From Micromonospora thermarum (GTDB lineage Bacteria > Actinomycetota > Actinomycetes > Mycobacteriales > Micromonosporaceae), in NCBI RefSeq assembly GCF_012034245.1, contig NZ_JAATEO010000015.1, positions 78,953-142,952 of the forward strand: a stretch of DNA of 64,000 nucleotides, read 5' to 3'. Every line of letters begins with the position of its first letter. Position 1 is the stretch's first letter. Both the position numbers and the translations under genes were made by a program. Below are positions 7,194 through 16,660 of the stretch, piece after piece. The notes under the pieces were generated by a model that saw only the letters and a program-made list of their open reading frames with translations, ran no database searches and had not been told where the DNA came from.

Positions 7194-9029
7194 TCAGACG
7201 TTCGTGCCGAGCCGTGGCTCGATGAACTCGTGGTTGAGGCGTTCCCGCGCGTACAGGCGGGTCAAGCGGTGCAGCTGGTAGCGGACCACGCCCTCGTCCG
7301 CCCGCGCCTCCAGGAGGTTGCAGGCGACCAGGCGGCCGAGCTGCGTCTCCACGGTGTCGGCGGCGCTGCCGAGCAGGTTGGCCGCGGTGGCTGCGGTGAA
7401 GTGCGGCGGCGGGAGCAGGCTGAGCAGGCGTAGGGCGCTGCGGTCGTGCGGCTCCAGCCGGTAGTAGGTCTCGTCGTAGTTGGTGCGGACGTCGAACTCG
7501 GCGAACCGCAGCTGGTCGAGCGCGGCCGGCCCGGACTCGATCAGGCTGGCCATCTTCCGCAGCGACCAGGTCGGTGCGGCGGCGAGCCGGGCGCCGACGC
7601 AGCGCAGCGCCAGCGGCAGGTGGCCGCACCGGTCGGCGATCCGCTCGGCCTCCTCCGGCTCGGCGTTCACCCGGGACGGGCCCACCATGGCCCGCAGCAG
7701 GGCCACGGCCTCGCCGGTGGTCATCACGTCGAGCTTGGTGACCTGGACGCCGGGCAGGACCTGAAGGCCCCACCGGCTGGTCACCACGACCGCGCTCTCC
7801 GGCGTCGCCGGCACGAGCGGGGCGATCTGGGAGGCGGTGGCCGCGTCGTCGAGGACCACCAGGAGCCGCCGGCCGTTGGTCCAGGTGCGGTAGAGGCTGC
7901 TCCGCTCCTCCACGGTCGGCGGGATCTGCTGCTCCGGCACGCCCAGCGCCCGCAGGAACGCGGCGAGGACGTCCAGTTGTGAGGTCGGGTTGCGGGACGA
8001 GCCCCGCAGGTCGGCGAAGAGCTGCCCGTGCGGGTACCGGGCCTTCTCCAGGTGCCCGACGTGCAGCGCCAGGGTTGTCTTGCCGACACCGGTCAGCCCG
8101 CAGATCGACACCGCGGCCGGTGCCGTCCGGTGTTCCTGCCCGGCGGCGAGGACGGCAGTGACCTGCCGTACCACCGCCTCCCGGCCGGTGAAGTCGGGTA
8201 CGTCCGGCGGCAGTTGCGCGGGCACCGCCGTACGGGCCGGGGCCCGCTCGGTCGACGTCGCGGGACGAGGCGCCGGGCGGCTCTCCGTCGGCTCGGCGTT
8301 GAGCAGGGACCGGTGCAGCCGCTGGACGGCCGGGGACGGTTCCAGCCCGAGCTCGTCGATGAGCAGTTCCCGCAGCCGCCGGTAGACCTCGAACGCCTCG
8401 TACCGCCGGCCCGACCGGTCCAGCGCGGTCATCAGGTTGGCGTGGAACCGCTCGTGCAGCGGATAGCTGCGGACCAGTTCCTTCAGTTCGCTGATCAGTT
8501 CCTCGTACCGGCCGAGCTGCATGTCCGCCTCGATGCGCATGCCGAGCACCCGGAGCTTGTTCTCCTCGAGGCGGGTCGTGTGGGCGGAGAGGATCTCGCC
8601 GGCGTTGACGCCGAGCAGGGCCGGGGCGCGCCAGAGCGCGAGAGCCTCGGTGAACAGTTCGCTGGCGCGTTGCGCGTCGCCGCGCTCCCGTTCGAGTCGG
8701 CCCTGCTGGGCGAGCCGTTCGAAGTGACATGCATCGATGTCATCGTCGTCGACGTCCAGCAGGTAGCCGCAGGACTGGGTGTGCAGCCGCGCCAGCCCGG
8801 ACGGGTCCAACACGTCCTTGCGCAGCTTGTAGATGTACGTCTGGAGGGTTGTCATCGCGCTGTCCGGCGGATTGTCCCCCCATAATTCGTCAACGAATTC
8901 GCTGACCTGCACAACCTGGTTACGGCGCACCAGAAGAAAAGCCAAGACCTGGCGAACCTTCGGTGCGGTCGGGGTGATATCCCGGTCCTCGTGAGTAACG
9001 GACAATGGGCCAAGAATGCGGAACACCAT
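7194..9029 (-). CDS. SARP-family transcriptional activator with NB-ARC domain
   Basis: A 611-residue AfsR/DnrI-type regulator. Residues 1-95 form an OmpR-like winged helix (FRILGPLSVTHEDRDI, then TLQTYIYKLRKDV). Residues about 100-245 form the BTAD domain. A P-loop NTPase follows, with Walker A GLTGVGKTT at 311-319 and a hydrophobic strand ending LVVLDD. It lacks the long TPR tail of full AfsR proteins. SARPs activate biosynthetic operons by binding direct heptamer repeats beside the -35 box. GGGGAG lies about 6 nt before the ATG. It is the most likely pathway-specific activator of the flanking cluster. Confidence 0.9.
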   Translation of the reverse strand: MVFRILGPLSVTHEDRDITPTAPKVRQVLAFLLVRRNQVVQVSEFVDELWGDNPPDSAMTTLQTYIYKLRKDVLDPSGLARLHTQSCGYLLDVDDDDIDACHFERLAQQGRLERERGDAQRASELFTEALALWRAPALLGVNAGEILSAHTTRLEENKLRVLGMRIEADMQLGRYEELISELKELVRSYPLHERFHANLMTALDRSGRRYEAFEVYRRLRELLIDELGLEPSPAVQRLHRSLLNAEPTESRPAPRPATSTERAPARTAVPAQLPPDVPDFTGREAVVRQVTAVLAAGQEHRTAPAAVSICGLTGVGKTTLALHVGHLEKARYPHGQLFADLRGSSRNPTSQLDVLAAFLRALGVPEQQIPPTVEERSSLYRTWTNGRRLLVVLDDAATASQIAPLVPATPESAVVVTSRWGLQVLPGVQVTKLDVMTTGEAVALLRAMVGPSRVNAEPEEAERIADRCGHLPLALRCVGARLAAAPTWSLRKMASLIESGPAALDQLRFAEFDVRTNYDETYYRLEPHDRSALRLLSLLPPPHFTAATAANLLGSAADTVETQLGRLVACNLLEARADEGVVRYQLHRLTRLYARERLNHEFIEPRLGTNV

Positions 9030-9590
9030 TCAGCTCCCCCAGGAAATGGTGCGGCGTTAACGCTCGTCCGAAAGACGGGACATTGACGGGCAATTGTGGT
9101 GGTGGATCAACCCCCAGACAACTTGTCCAGTCTTTCGGCGGCATGATCGACATGCTCCGTGGCGCAACTGCTACAGACTGTAAGTTGCGACCCCAGCACG
9201 GTCAAGGTTTCGTGGGTCAACTGTCCGACCTTTCCCGCGGGTAGGTTCCGTGCTAATCGCGCGTGGCGTGCAGGCGTCGACAAAATGTCGCTTAGCGTCT
9301 AGCGGGATCGGGTGAGTGGCGCATAATCCGTAGTTCCAGCGGCACTCTGGACAAAAACCGTCATCTATGTTGTCCTTTTTGCGCCGCTCGACGGGAATGA
9401 TGCTGACGCCTCCTATTTCCACCCGCGCCGGCGTCCGGCGGATGTCGAGTCCGCCTCGAGAACCGGCCCCGCCGGGGCCGGGAGACCGAGCCCGGCTTCA
9501 GCCGCCCCCCAGCGGGTCGGGGTGTCCTGTGGAGGCGGCCCCGGGCGGGGCCGCCGCCACGCCGTGGCGCACGAGGGAGGGGTGGCCCGC
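9030..9590. promoter_or_regulatory. Divergent promoter region between SARP and ABM genes
   Basis: This 561-nt gene-free stretch is noticeably less GC-rich than its flanks. It contains an inverted repeat CCGAAAGAC (9068-9076) and GTCTTTCGG (9130-9138), a small palindrome CGACAAAATGTCG (9278-9290), and two GGTCAA words 15 bp apart near 9200-9220. The 11- or 22-bp spacing of typical SARP sites was not found. A TTGATC / GTCAAT pair about 17 nt apart on the minus strand could serve the SARP gene. Short open frames here lack ribosome sites and look spurious. Confidence 0.45.
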
Positions 9591-9962
9591 ATGTCCGACC
9601 AGGTGGCACGGTCGACGTCCGACGAGGCCGGACCGGAGGGCGCCGCGCCGGCCGGACCACACCGGGTGCGGGTCCTGGTCTACGCCGCCGCGCCCTCGGG
9701 TGAGCCGGACGCGGTGGCGACCGCGTACCACCGCATCAGCCGCGACCTGGCCGGAACTCCCGGCCTGCTGCGCAACGAGCTGCTCCGCGCGGCCGACGAC
9801 GACCGCGCGTTCGTCGTGATGAGCGAGTGGACCAGCCTGGACGCCTTCCGCGACTGGGAGGCCGGGGCGGCCCACCGGGGCACCACCGCGCCGCTGCGCG
9901 ACTACCAGCGCGTACCCGGCCCCCGGCCGTTCGGCGTCTACGAGGTCACCGCCACGTACTGA
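9591..9962 (+). CDS. Antibiotic biosynthesis monooxygenase (ABM)-like protein
   Basis: A 123-residue protein with a dimeric alpha/beta-barrel ABM pattern: RVRVLVYAAAP strand, a helix, GLLRNELLRA, then FVVMSEWTSLDAFRDWE, the usual SEW segment. Such cofactor-free monooxygenases (ActVA-Orf6 and TcmH type) oxidise polyketide anthrones to quinones. GAGGGAGGGG ends 8 nt before the ATG at 9591, which is preferred over earlier in-frame starts. It stands alone on the plus strand and ends at a strong hairpin. The precise substrate is unknown. Confidence 0.75.
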   Translation: MSDQVARSTSDEAGPEGAAPAGPHRVRVLVYAAAPSGEPDAVATAYHRISRDLAGTPGLLRNELLRAADDDRAFVVMSEWTSLDAFRDWEAGAAHRGTTAPLRDYQRVPGPRPFGVYEVTATY

Positions 9963-9980
9963 GGCGGGCCCTTCACGTAC

Positions 9981-10016
9981 CGATCCGGTGGGCGTTCGGG
10001 ACCGCCCACCGGATCG
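9981..10016. terminator. Bidirectional hairpin terminator
   Basis: A perfect 14-bp stem, CGATCCGGTGGGCG with CGCCCACCGGATCG, and an 8-nt loop, lies between convergent genes ending at 9962 and 10046. Confidence 0.8.
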
Positions 10017-10045
10017 TCGCGTTCGGCCCGCCGGACCGCACCGCG

Positions 10046-11668
10046 TCAGTCGGCCCGGCCGAGCACCGTCCGCAGAGCCTCGCGTAGCGCGGCGGCGGGA
10101 TCGACCACCGAGTCCCCGCAACACCAGGCCACGTGGCCGTCCGGCCGCAGCAGCGTCGCCCCGGCGGCGTCGTACCGGGCCGCGAAGACGCCCTCAACGT
10201 CCACCAGGTCCGCGCCGGCCGCCGCCGACCCGATCCGATACGCCCGCAGCGGCACCGACAGCTCCCGGGCCACGAGCGATCCCACCCCGTCCCAGCGGAC
10301 CGCCGCGCTCCCGGTCAGCAGCACGAACGCGTCGTGGCACAGGTCGTGCACCGAGATGCGCCGCCCGCCGCGGTCCAGCCACAGGTGCGGCGCCCGCAGG
10401 CCCGGCTCGGCACGTGCGGTCAATTCCCGCCCGTACACCGTGTCGTGCGCCGCACCGACCGTCGCCGCGGACCGGTACCGCTGTCCGAGGGTGCAGAGCA
10501 CGTCGTCGACGTCCTCGGTCCCCGGGTCCTCGCCGAAGCGGGCCCGCTGCCGCGCGACGGTGATGTCGGCCAGGGCCAGGGCGACCGGCCGGCGCTCCGC
10601 CTCGTACGTGTCCAGCAGGCCCTCGCGGGCCCATCCGCCGAGCACACCGGCGAGCTTCCAGGCCAGGTTGTGGGCGTCCTGGACGGCCGCGTTGGCGCCC
10701 ATCGCGCCGGCCGGCGGCCAGACGTGCGCCGTGTCGCCGACGAGGAACACCCGCCCGGCCCGGAACCGGTCGGCGACACCGACCGCCTCCTCCCAGGCGG
10801 CGACGTCGAGCACCTCCACCGGCCGGTCGGTCCCGAGGAACGACCGGGCCAGCTCGCGACAACGGTCCGGGGTGAACGACTCCGCCGGGGTACGCGCCGG
10901 GTCGAAGCTCACGCTCATCGCCCACTGGTCCGGGACCGACGTCGTCAGGAACGACCCCAGCCCGATCTCGTCGTTCACCACGATCCAGAACATCGCCCGC
11001 TGGCGGACGATCCCGGTCAGGTCGGCCCGGACCAGGAACGTCACCCAGTGCTGCGTGACACCCGGCCCGGCGCGGTCGATCCCGACCGCCTCCCGGGTCC
11101 GCCCACGGAAGCCGTCCGCGGCCACCAGGTAGCGGGACCGGACGGTACGCCGGTCGCCGCTCGTGACGTCCTCGATGACCGCGGTCACGCCGTCGTCGTC
11201 GGCCTCCACCGACACGCACCGGGTGCCGAAGCGGATGTCCGCCCCGCGCTCGCGGGCCGCGTCGACGAGGATCGGCTCGACGCTGCGCTGGTCGGCCATC
11301 ACGAACTCGGCCGGGGTCAGCTCGGGCAGCGGCTTGCGTGTGTCGTCGGCCAGCAGCCAGGTCCACTCCCCGCTGAGGGTCTCACAGCGGACCACTCCCG
11401 CCTCGTCGTCGAACGGCCGGCCGGCCCGCCGGATCAGGTCCTCGACGCCGAGCGGCCGGTAGAGCTCCATCGTCCGCTGGTTGATCCCCCGTGCCCGGCC
11501 CTGGACCGAGATGCCCGGGTGCCGGTCCACCAGCACCGACGCCACCCCGTGGTGAGCGAGGAACAGCGCCGACGCGAGGCCGGCGTAGCCACCTCCGACC
11601 ACCAGGACGGGCGTCGTCTCGTCGTACGTGTCGGCGGGCTCCCGGCCCACCGCCCGGTCGCTCGGCAT
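10046..11668 (-). CDS. Group A FAD-dependent aromatic hydroxylase
   Basis: A 540-residue flavoprotein monooxygenase of the PgaE/RdmE/MtmOIV type. Near residue 20 is [18 protein letters not shown], the DG motif is [11 protein letters not shown], and the GD motif is [20 protein letters not shown]. The length leaves room for the C-terminal thioredoxin-like domain typical of polyketide hydroxylases. These enzymes use NADPH and O2 to hydroxylate or Baeyer-Villiger-oxidise polycyclic aromatics. GGGAGG lies 6 nt before the ATG. It is transcribed away from the carboxylase operon. This is one of the best markers that the cluster makes a polycyclic aromatic. Confidence 0.9.
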   Translation of the reverse strand: MPSDRAVGREPADTYDETTPVLVVGGGYAGLASALFLAHHGVASVLVDRHPGISVQGRARGINQRTMELYRPLGVEDLIRRAGRPFDDEAGVVRCETLSGEWTWLLADDTRKPLPELTPAEFVMADQRSVEPILVDAARERGADIRFGTRCVSVEADDDGVTAVIEDVTSGDRRTVRSRYLVAADGFRGRTREAVGIDRAGPGVTQHWVTFLVRADLTGIVRQRAMFWIVVNDEIGLGSFLTTSVPDQWAMSVSFDPARTPAESFTPDRCRELARSFLGTDRPVEVLDVAAWEEAVGVADRFRAGRVFLVGDTAHVWPPAGAMGANAAVQDAHNLAWKLAGVLGGWAREGLLDTYEAERRPVALALADITVARQRARFGEDPGTEDVDDVLCTLGQRYRSAATVGAAHDTVYGRELTARAEPGLRAPHLWLDRGGRRISVHDLCHDAFVLLTGSAAVRWDGVGSLVARELSVPLRAYRIGSAAAGADLVDVEGVFAARYDAAGATLLRPDGHVAWCCGDSVVDPAAALREALRTVLGRAD

Positions 11669-11831
11669 CCGCGTCCTCCCTCTCCGGCGGCCGCGTGCCG
11701 CCCGTGCGGCCGCGCCCGCACAGCAGGATCACGGCCGGTCCTCGAGAGCCGGTGGACGTCCGCGCCGGTGGCGGCGCCCCGGTTCAGCCCGCGTCCAACA
11801 CGCCTTGAGGCTCCGGAGTCAGGCTTCCGGT

Positions 11832-13505
11832 GTGACCGTCTCCACACTGCCCCCATCCGCGCCGGAGTGGGTCAGCTGCGGCACCTGCCGGGGCCTGACC
11901 TACGGCCCGCGCTTCGACCGGGACCTGCGGGTGTGTCCCGGCTGTGGCCACCACAGTCGACTCACCGCCGGTCAACGCATCGAGCAGCTGCTGGACCCGG
12001 GATCCGTCCGGCCGCTGGAACCGCCGGCGGTGAGCGAGGACCCGCTCGGCTTCGTGGACTCCCACCCGTACCCGGACCGGCTCCGCGCCGCGCGCGGTGC
12101 CACCGGCCTGGCGGAGGCGGTCACCTGCGTGACCGGGACCCTGATGGGCCATCCGCTGGTCGCGGCCGTGATGGACTTCCGGTTCCTCGGCGGCAGCCTC
12201 GGCGTCGGGGTCGGCGCGGCCATCACCGCCGCCGCCGAGACCGCCCGCGACACCCGCCGCCCGCTGCTGCTGGTCACCGCCTCCGGCGGGGCGCGCATGC
12301 AGGAGGGCGCGCTCGCCCTCATGCAGATGGCGAAGACCAGCCAGGCGATGGCCGAGCTGGACGAGGCGGGCATCCTGACGATCTGCCTGGTCACCGACCC
12401 GACGTACGGCGGGGTGGCGGCCTCCTTCGCGACGCTCGGCGACGTCGTCATCGCCGAGCCCGGCGCCCGCATCGGGTTCGCCGGCCGGCGGGTGATCGAG
12501 CAGACGATCGGCCACGAGCTCCCGGAGGGCTTCCAGACCGCCGAGTTCCTGCTGGCCCGCGGCCTGCTCGACGCGGTGGTGGCGCGCTCGGCGCTGCGCC
12601 CGACCCTCGCCCGGCTGCTGGCCGCCGCCGCGCCGGGCACCCCGTCGGCGGCGGTCCCGACCCGGGTACCCCTCGTTCGCGACCCCGCCGAGCTGCCCGT
12701 CCGCGAGCCCGCCGACGTGGTGGCGGCGGCGCGGCACCCCCAGCGCCCCACGACCCTCGACCACATCGCCCAGGTCTTCGACGACTTCCTGGAACTGCGC
12801 GGCGACCGGAGCTCGGGCGACTGCCCGGCGATCGTCGGCGGGATCGGGCGGCTCGACGGCCGGCCGGTGGTCGTGATCGGCAGCCAGAAGGGCCGGGACA
12901 CGGCCGAGCGCATCCAGCGCAACTTCGGCATGGCGCTGCCGGAGGGCTACCGCAAGGCGGCCCGGCTCATGCGGCTCGCCGCCAAGCTGGGCCTGCCGGT
13001 CGTGACCCTGGTGGACACCCCGGGAGCCCATCCCGGCGTGGACGCCGAGGAGCGCGGGCAGGCGTGGGCGATCGCCGAGACGATCCGCCTGATGTCCGGG
13101 CTGCCGGTGCCCGTCGTCGCGGTGGTGACCGGCGAGGGCGGCAGTGGCGGCGCGCTGGCCCTCGCGGTCGCCGACCGCGTCCTCGCCTGCGCCGGCGCCA
13201 TGTACTCGGTGATCAGCCCGGAGGGGTGCGCCGCGATCCTCTGGAAGGATCCGGCCGCCGCGCCCCGGGCCGCGGCGGCGTTGCAGATCGGCGCCCGGGA
13301 CCTGCTGCGTCACGGCATCGTCGACGCGGTGGTACCCGAGCCGCCCGACGGCGCGCACGAGGACCCGGTCACCGCGGCGGACCTGCTGCGGGCCGCGCTG
13401 ATCGAGTCCCTTCAGGAGATCGCCGCCGTCGCGGCGACGGATCTGGTGGCCCGCCGCCGGCGACGGTTCCGGCGGTTCGGCACCGAGGAGTCGAGGTGGA
13501 CATGA
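11832..13505 (+). CDS. accDA: Fused acetyl-CoA carboxylase carboxyltransferase (AccD-AccA)
   Basis: A 557-residue protein starting with an AccD zinc ribbon (Cys16, Cys19, Cys35, Cys38), then the beta crotonase domain ([14 protein letters not shown]) and, after a linker near residue 290, the alpha domain ([40 protein letters not shown]). Beta and alpha subunits are usually separate in bacteria. It transfers CO2 from carboxybiotin to acetyl-CoA to make malonyl-CoA. A GTG at 11832 is preferred because it sits just before the zinc ribbon; upstream frame is compositionally non-coding. Its stop overlaps the BCCP start (ATGA at 13502-13505). It probably supplies extender units to the cluster. Confidence 0.9.
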   Translation: MTVSTLPPSAPEWVSCGTCRGLTYGPRFDRDLRVCPGCGHHSRLTAGQRIEQLLDPGSVRPLEPPAVSEDPLGFVDSHPYPDRLRAARGATGLAEAVTCVTGTLMGHPLVAAVMDFRFLGGSLGVGVGAAITAAAETARDTRRPLLLVTASGGARMQEGALALMQMAKTSQAMAELDEAGILTICLVTDPTYGGVAASFATLGDVVIAEPGARIGFAGRRVIEQTIGHELPEGFQTAEFLLARGLLDAVVARSALRPTLARLLAAAAPGTPSAAVPTRVPLVRDPAELPVREPADVVAAARHPQRPTTLDHIAQVFDDFLELRGDRSSGDCPAIVGGIGRLDGRPVVVIGSQKGRDTAERIQRNFGMALPEGYRKAARLMRLAAKLGLPVVTLVDTPGAHPGVDAEERGQAWAIAETIRLMSGLPVPVVAVVTGEGGSGGALALAVADRVLACAGAMYSVISPEGCAAILWKDPAAAPRAAAALQIGARDLLRHGIVDAVVPEPPDGAHEDPVTAADLLRAALIESLQEIAAVAATDLVARRRRRFRRFGTEESRWT

Positions 13506-13996
13506 CCAACGAGGTGACCGACACGACCTCACACGGCATCGACGAGCTGTGCCGGCAGGCGACACAGCTCGCGCGTACCGCCCCGACGCCGTTGCGCAGC
13601 GTCCGGGTGCAGGCCGGTGAGCTGCTGGTGGCGCTGGAGTGGCCAGACACGCCGGCCGGCGCGCCGGTCGTGGTGGCGGCGCCCGCCGCGGCAGCGGCCG
13701 CCGCCGGTGACCCGGGGGAGGCGCCCCCGGCGGACGGCACGTTCACCATCTCGGCGCCGCTGGTGGGCACCTTCTACCGGGCTCCCGGGCCCGGGGCGCC
13801 GCCGTTCGTCGAGGTGGGCCAGGACGTGGCGGCGGGCCAGCAGGTGGCGATCGTCGAGGCCATGAAGCTCATGAACCCGGTGGAGGCCGACCGGCCCGGC
13901 CGTGTGCTCGAGGTGCGCGTGGCCGACGGCACCCCGGTCGAGTACGGCGAGGTGCTCTTCGTACTGGCGCCGCCCCCCGAGGCGGACGCGCCGTGA
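13502..13996 (+). CDS. accB: Biotin carboxyl carrier protein
   Basis: A 164-residue carrier: a short N-terminal helix, an Ala/Pro-rich linker (about 50-78), then a biotinyl domain with the thumb loop [14 protein letters not shown] and the biotinylation motif EAMKLMN, Lys122 being the biotinylated residue. Its ATG overlaps the carboxyltransferase stop, and biotin carboxylase follows after 22 nt. The three genes encode every component of a bacterial acetyl-CoA carboxylase. The separate carrier, rather than a fused AccA-type biotin carboxylase/BCCP of the actinobacterial primary enzyme, supports a dedicated second enzyme. Confidence 0.92.
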   Translation: MTNEVTDTTSHGIDELCRQATQLARTAPTPLRSVRVQAGELLVALEWPDTPAGAPVVVAAPAAAAAAAGDPGEAPPADGTFTISAPLVGTFYRAPGPGAPPFVEVGQDVAAGQQVAIVEAMKLMNPVEADRPGRVLEVRVADGTPVEYGEVLFVLAPPPEADAP

Positions 13997-14018
13997 CGCG
14001 GACCAGGAGGTAGGACAC

Positions 14019-15395
14019 GTGTTCTCGACCGTGCTGATCGCGAACCGGGGCGAGATCGCGCTCCGGATCGCACGGACCTGCCGGGAGATGGGCATCCGGA
14101 CCGTCGCGGTCTGCTCCGACAGCGACCGCGACTCGGCCATCGCCCGGTACGCCGACAAGTGCGTCCGGATCGGACCGTCCGCGGCCCGGCTCAGCTACCT
14201 GAACCCCGCCGCCATCGTCACCGCCGCGCTCCAGAGCGGCGCCGAGGCGGTGCACCCGGGCTACGGGTTCCTCTCCGAGGACCCGGACTTCGCGGAGATC
14301 TGCGAGGCCAACGGGCTCACCTTCGTCGGCCCGTCGGCCGCGCTGCTGCGCCGCCTCGGGGACAAGGCGCAGGCCCGCGAGATCGCCCGGGCGGCCGGTC
14401 TGCCGGTGCTGCCCGGCAGTTCCCGCTCGCCCGCCTCGCTGGAGGAGGCGCGGGAGGTCGCCGCCCTCATCGGGTACCCGGTCATCATCAAGGCCACGGC
14501 GGGCGGCGGCGGCCGGGGGATGACCGTGGTCCGCGACCCGCGCGAGTTCGGCCGCTCCTGGGCCCGGCTGCGGGCGGTGGCCCAGGCCACCTTCAACGAC
14601 CCCCGCCTCTACCTGGAGAAGTTCCTGGAGAACGCCCGGCACGTCGAGGTGCAGGTGCTGGGCGACGGCAACGGCGACGTCATCCACCTGGGGGAGCGCG
14701 ACTGTTCGGTGCAGCGGCGCCGCCAGAAGCTCGTCGAGGAGACACCGGCGCCGGGCCTGCCCGGTGAGCTGGCCGAGCGGATCCGCGCGGCGGCGGTGCA
14801 CGCGGCCCGGGAGGTCCGCTACGCCGGCGCCGGCACGTACGAGTTCCTGGTCGGCGACGACGGCGACTTCGTCTTCATGGAGGTCAACTGCCGGATCCAG
14901 GTCGAGCACCCGGTCACCGAGCAGGTGACCGGCATCGACCTGGTCCGCGAGCAGCTGCGGGTCGCCGCCGGGTACGGGCTGTCGGTCACCCAGGAGGACG
15001 TGCAGCCGCGGGGCGTGGCCATCGAGGTGCGGGTCAACGCCGAGGACCCGGAGCGGGGCTTCCTGCCCACGCCCGGGGTGCTCGACGAGTTCCTGCCGCC
15101 GAGCGGGCCGTTCGTCCGGGTGGACACCCACGGCTTCCCGGGTTTCCGGGTCACCGCCGACTATGATCCGCTGCTCGCCAAGGTGACCGTCTGGGCGCCG
15201 GACCGGCGGCAGGCGATCGAGCGGGTCGACCGGGCGCTGGCCGAGTTCCGGGTGACCGGTCGCGGGGTGCACACGACCCGCGACTTCCTCCGCCGGGTGG
15301 TGGCGAACCCGGTCTTCCGGGCCGCGAAGCACACCACCGGCCTGGTCGACGAGATGGCCGTCGAGGACGCCGAGCGGTTGCGTCTCGCCGGCTGA
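14019..15395 (+). CDS. accC: Biotin carboxylase
   Basis: A 458-residue ATP-grasp enzyme: IANRGEIALRIARTCREMG at the N-terminus, HPGYGFLSED, the glycine-rich ATP lid KATAGGGGRGM, EVNCRIQVEHPVTEQ, and the C-terminal FRVTADYDPLLAKV. It carboxylates biotin using ATP and bicarbonate. The start is the GTG at 14019, with AGGAGG 8 nt upstream. Length matches standalone AccC and no biotinyl domain is fused, consistent with the separate carrier upstream. It is the last gene of the carboxylase operon and is followed by two tandem hairpins. Confidence 0.93.
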   Translation: MFSTVLIANRGEIALRIARTCREMGIRTVAVCSDSDRDSAIARYADKCVRIGPSAARLSYLNPAAIVTAALQSGAEAVHPGYGFLSEDPDFAEICEANGLTFVGPSAALLRRLGDKAQAREIARAAGLPVLPGSSRSPASLEEAREVAALIGYPVIIKATAGGGGRGMTVVRDPREFGRSWARLRAVAQATFNDPRLYLEKFLENARHVEVQVLGDGNGDVIHLGERDCSVQRRRQKLVEETPAPGLPGELAERIRAAAVHAAREVRYAGAGTYEFLVGDDGDFVFMEVNCRIQVEHPVTEQVTGIDLVREQLRVAAGYGLSVTQEDVQPRGVAIEVRVNAEDPERGFLPTPGVLDEFLPPSGPFVRVDTHGFPGFRVTADYDPLLAKVTVWAPDRRQAIERVDRALAEFRVTGRGVHTTRDFLRRVVANPVFRAAKHTTGLVDEMAVEDAERLRLAG

Positions 15396-15403
15396 CGACG
15401 AGA

Positions 15404-15435
15404 ACGAAGGCCCCGTCCGTGGGCGGGGCCTTCGT
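15404..15435. terminator. Hairpin terminator 1 (after accC)
   Basis: A perfect 12-bp stem ACGAAGGCCCCG / CGGGGCCTTCGT with an 8-nt loop starts 8 nt after the biotin carboxylase stop, in a convergent interval. Confidence 0.85.
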
Positions 15436-15452
15436 CGTGGGCACGCACGAAA

Positions 15453-15482
15453 GCGGCGGACCGGGAACTTCCGGTCCGCCGC
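15453..15482. terminator. Hairpin terminator 2 (after SchA/CurD-like gene)
   Basis: A second perfect 12-bp stem GCGGCGGACCGG / CCGGTCCGCCGC with a 6-nt loop lies 14 nt before the 3' end of the minus-strand gene at 15497. With the first hairpin it forms a back-to-back terminator pair. Confidence 0.8.
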
Positions 15483-15496
15483 ATCCGTCGGTGCGG

Positions 15497-15883
15497 TCAG
15501 TTGGGCTGCGGTGGCACGTACTCCTCGCGCGACAGCTGCGAGATGCAGCGCATGGTGGCGTTGCGGAAGTACGACTGGAAGCCCTCGGTGGTCTTCGTGT
15601 CCCGCTGCTCGGCGAGGTACGGGGCGAGCTTGCTCTCCAGCGTGTGCACGCCCTGCTGCTTCGCCATGTGCCGGCCGATGGCGGCGAAGTCCCCCTGGTA
15701 GTGGATGACCCGCACCATCAGGTCGTCCCGGATGAACACCGCGGTGCCGAGCAGTTCGCCCACCTCGGTGCCGTCCTCGTCCCGCAGCACCGGCGAGTCC
15801 ACCCGCCGGAAGTTCGCGAAGATCTCCGCGATCTCCTCCTCGTGACCGGGCTTGACCCGGTAGGTGATGGCGGCGTACGGCAT
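15497..15883 (-). CDS. SchA/CurD-like polyketide protein
   Basis: A 128-residue protein beginning MPYAAITYRVKPGHEEEIAE, with a central FIRDDLMVRVIHYQGD and a conserved-looking C-terminus (FFRNATMRCISQLS pattern). This is the SchA/CurD-like domain found with spore-pigment and pentangular polyphenol clusters, often beside ABM proteins and cyclases. The ATG overlaps the upstream SDR stop by one base (TGATG at 15883), so it is the last gene of the ACP operon. A role in cyclisation or oxygenation is commonly assumed for the family, but its chemistry is not established. Confidence 0.8.
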   Translation of the reverse strand: MPYAAITYRVKPGHEEEIAEIFANFRRVDSPVLRDEDGTEVGELLGTAVFIRDDLMVRVIHYQGDFAAIGRHMAKQQGVHTLESKLAPYLAEQRDTKTTEGFQSYFRNATMRCISQLSREEYVPPQPN

Positions 15884-16617
15884 CAGATTCCTCCGTCCAC
15901 GTGCAGGATGCTCCCGCTGACATAGCGGGACTCGTCACCGACGAGGAAGAGCACCGGCCCCGCCACCTCGTCGGGTTCGCCCAGCCGGCGCAGCGCGGTC
16001 ATTCCCTTGATCAGCTCCGCGACCGGTGGCGGCGGGCCGCCGCCGGGTTCGGTGACGATCACCCCCGGGGCCACCGTGTTGACCCGGACGCCCCGGTCGC
16101 CGACCTCCCGGGCCACCGAGCGGGTCAGCCCGACCAGCGCCGACTTCGACGCCGCGTAGTGCGCGCTGTGCGGGCGCCCGCGCAGCGCGGCCGACGCGCC
16201 GACGAGGACGACCGAGCCGCCGTCGACGATCAGCGGCAGCGCCGCCTTCGTCACCAGGAACGCGGCGGTCAGGTTGATGTCGACGACCCGTGCCCATTCC
16301 TCGGGCGTCAGCTCCTCCAGGGCGGCCCGCCCGTCGACGCCGGCGTTGTTCACCACGGCGTCCAGGCCGCCGAGCGTCTCCCGGCAGACCTCCACCAGGC
16401 GGGTGACGTCCTGTTCGTCGGTGACGTCCGCCTGGACGACGCGGTGGCCGGCGCCCTCCTTCTCCAGCTCCCGGGCGAACTCCTCGGCGTGCTCGCGGTC
16501 GTGGCCGTAGCACACCACCAGCCGCGCGCCGGCCCGTGCGGCGGCCAGCGCGGTGGCGCGGCCGATGCCGCGCGTACCGCCGGTGATCAGGATCCGTTTC
16601 GCGGCGAGCGAACCCAC
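15883..16617 (-). CDS. SDR ketoreductase (FabG-like)
   Basis: A 244-residue SDR: ITGGTRGIGRATALAAARAG, NNAGVDGRAALEEL, Ser in VLVGASAALRG, catalytic Y-A-A-S-K and C-terminal HVDGGI. It clearly resembles the SDR at 16999-17724 in layout and motifs (both have RAHYTAAKS/SAHYAASKS followed by L-x-G-L-T-R-S), so the two look like a diverged pair. Its stop shares a base with the next ATG. In type II systems such enzymes reduce the nascent polyketide or the product of ring oxidation; the regiochemistry cannot be read here. Confidence 0.88.
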   Translation of the reverse strand: MGSLAAKRILITGGTRGIGRATALAAARAGARLVVCYGHDREHAEEFARELEKEGAGHRVVQADVTDEQDVTRLVEVCRETLGGLDAVVNNAGVDGRAALEELTPEEWARVVDINLTAAFLVTKAALPLIVDGGSVVLVGASAALRGRPHSAHYAASKSALVGLTRSVAREVGDRGVRVNTVAPGVIVTEPGGGPPPPVAELIKGMTALRRLGEPDEVAGPVLFLVGDESRYVSGSILHVDGGI

Positions 16618-16660
16618 GTCGGTGCCTCCCTTCGTCGTGCCGTGGTGGGGACGGCCCGGG

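Noticed and set aside
9171..9422. Small minus-strand frame in the SARP/ABM gap with several Cys residues
   Set aside because: No ribosome site, composition unlike the neighbouring genes, and it lies across the probable promoters.
10133..13996. A plus-strand open frame of about 1287 codons crossing the FAD hydroxylase and carboxylase region
   Set aside because: It is a high-GC shadow: it runs antisense to the hydroxylase and out of frame with accDA, with Arg/Pro/Gly-rich composition. Only its last 164 codons (BCCP) are real.
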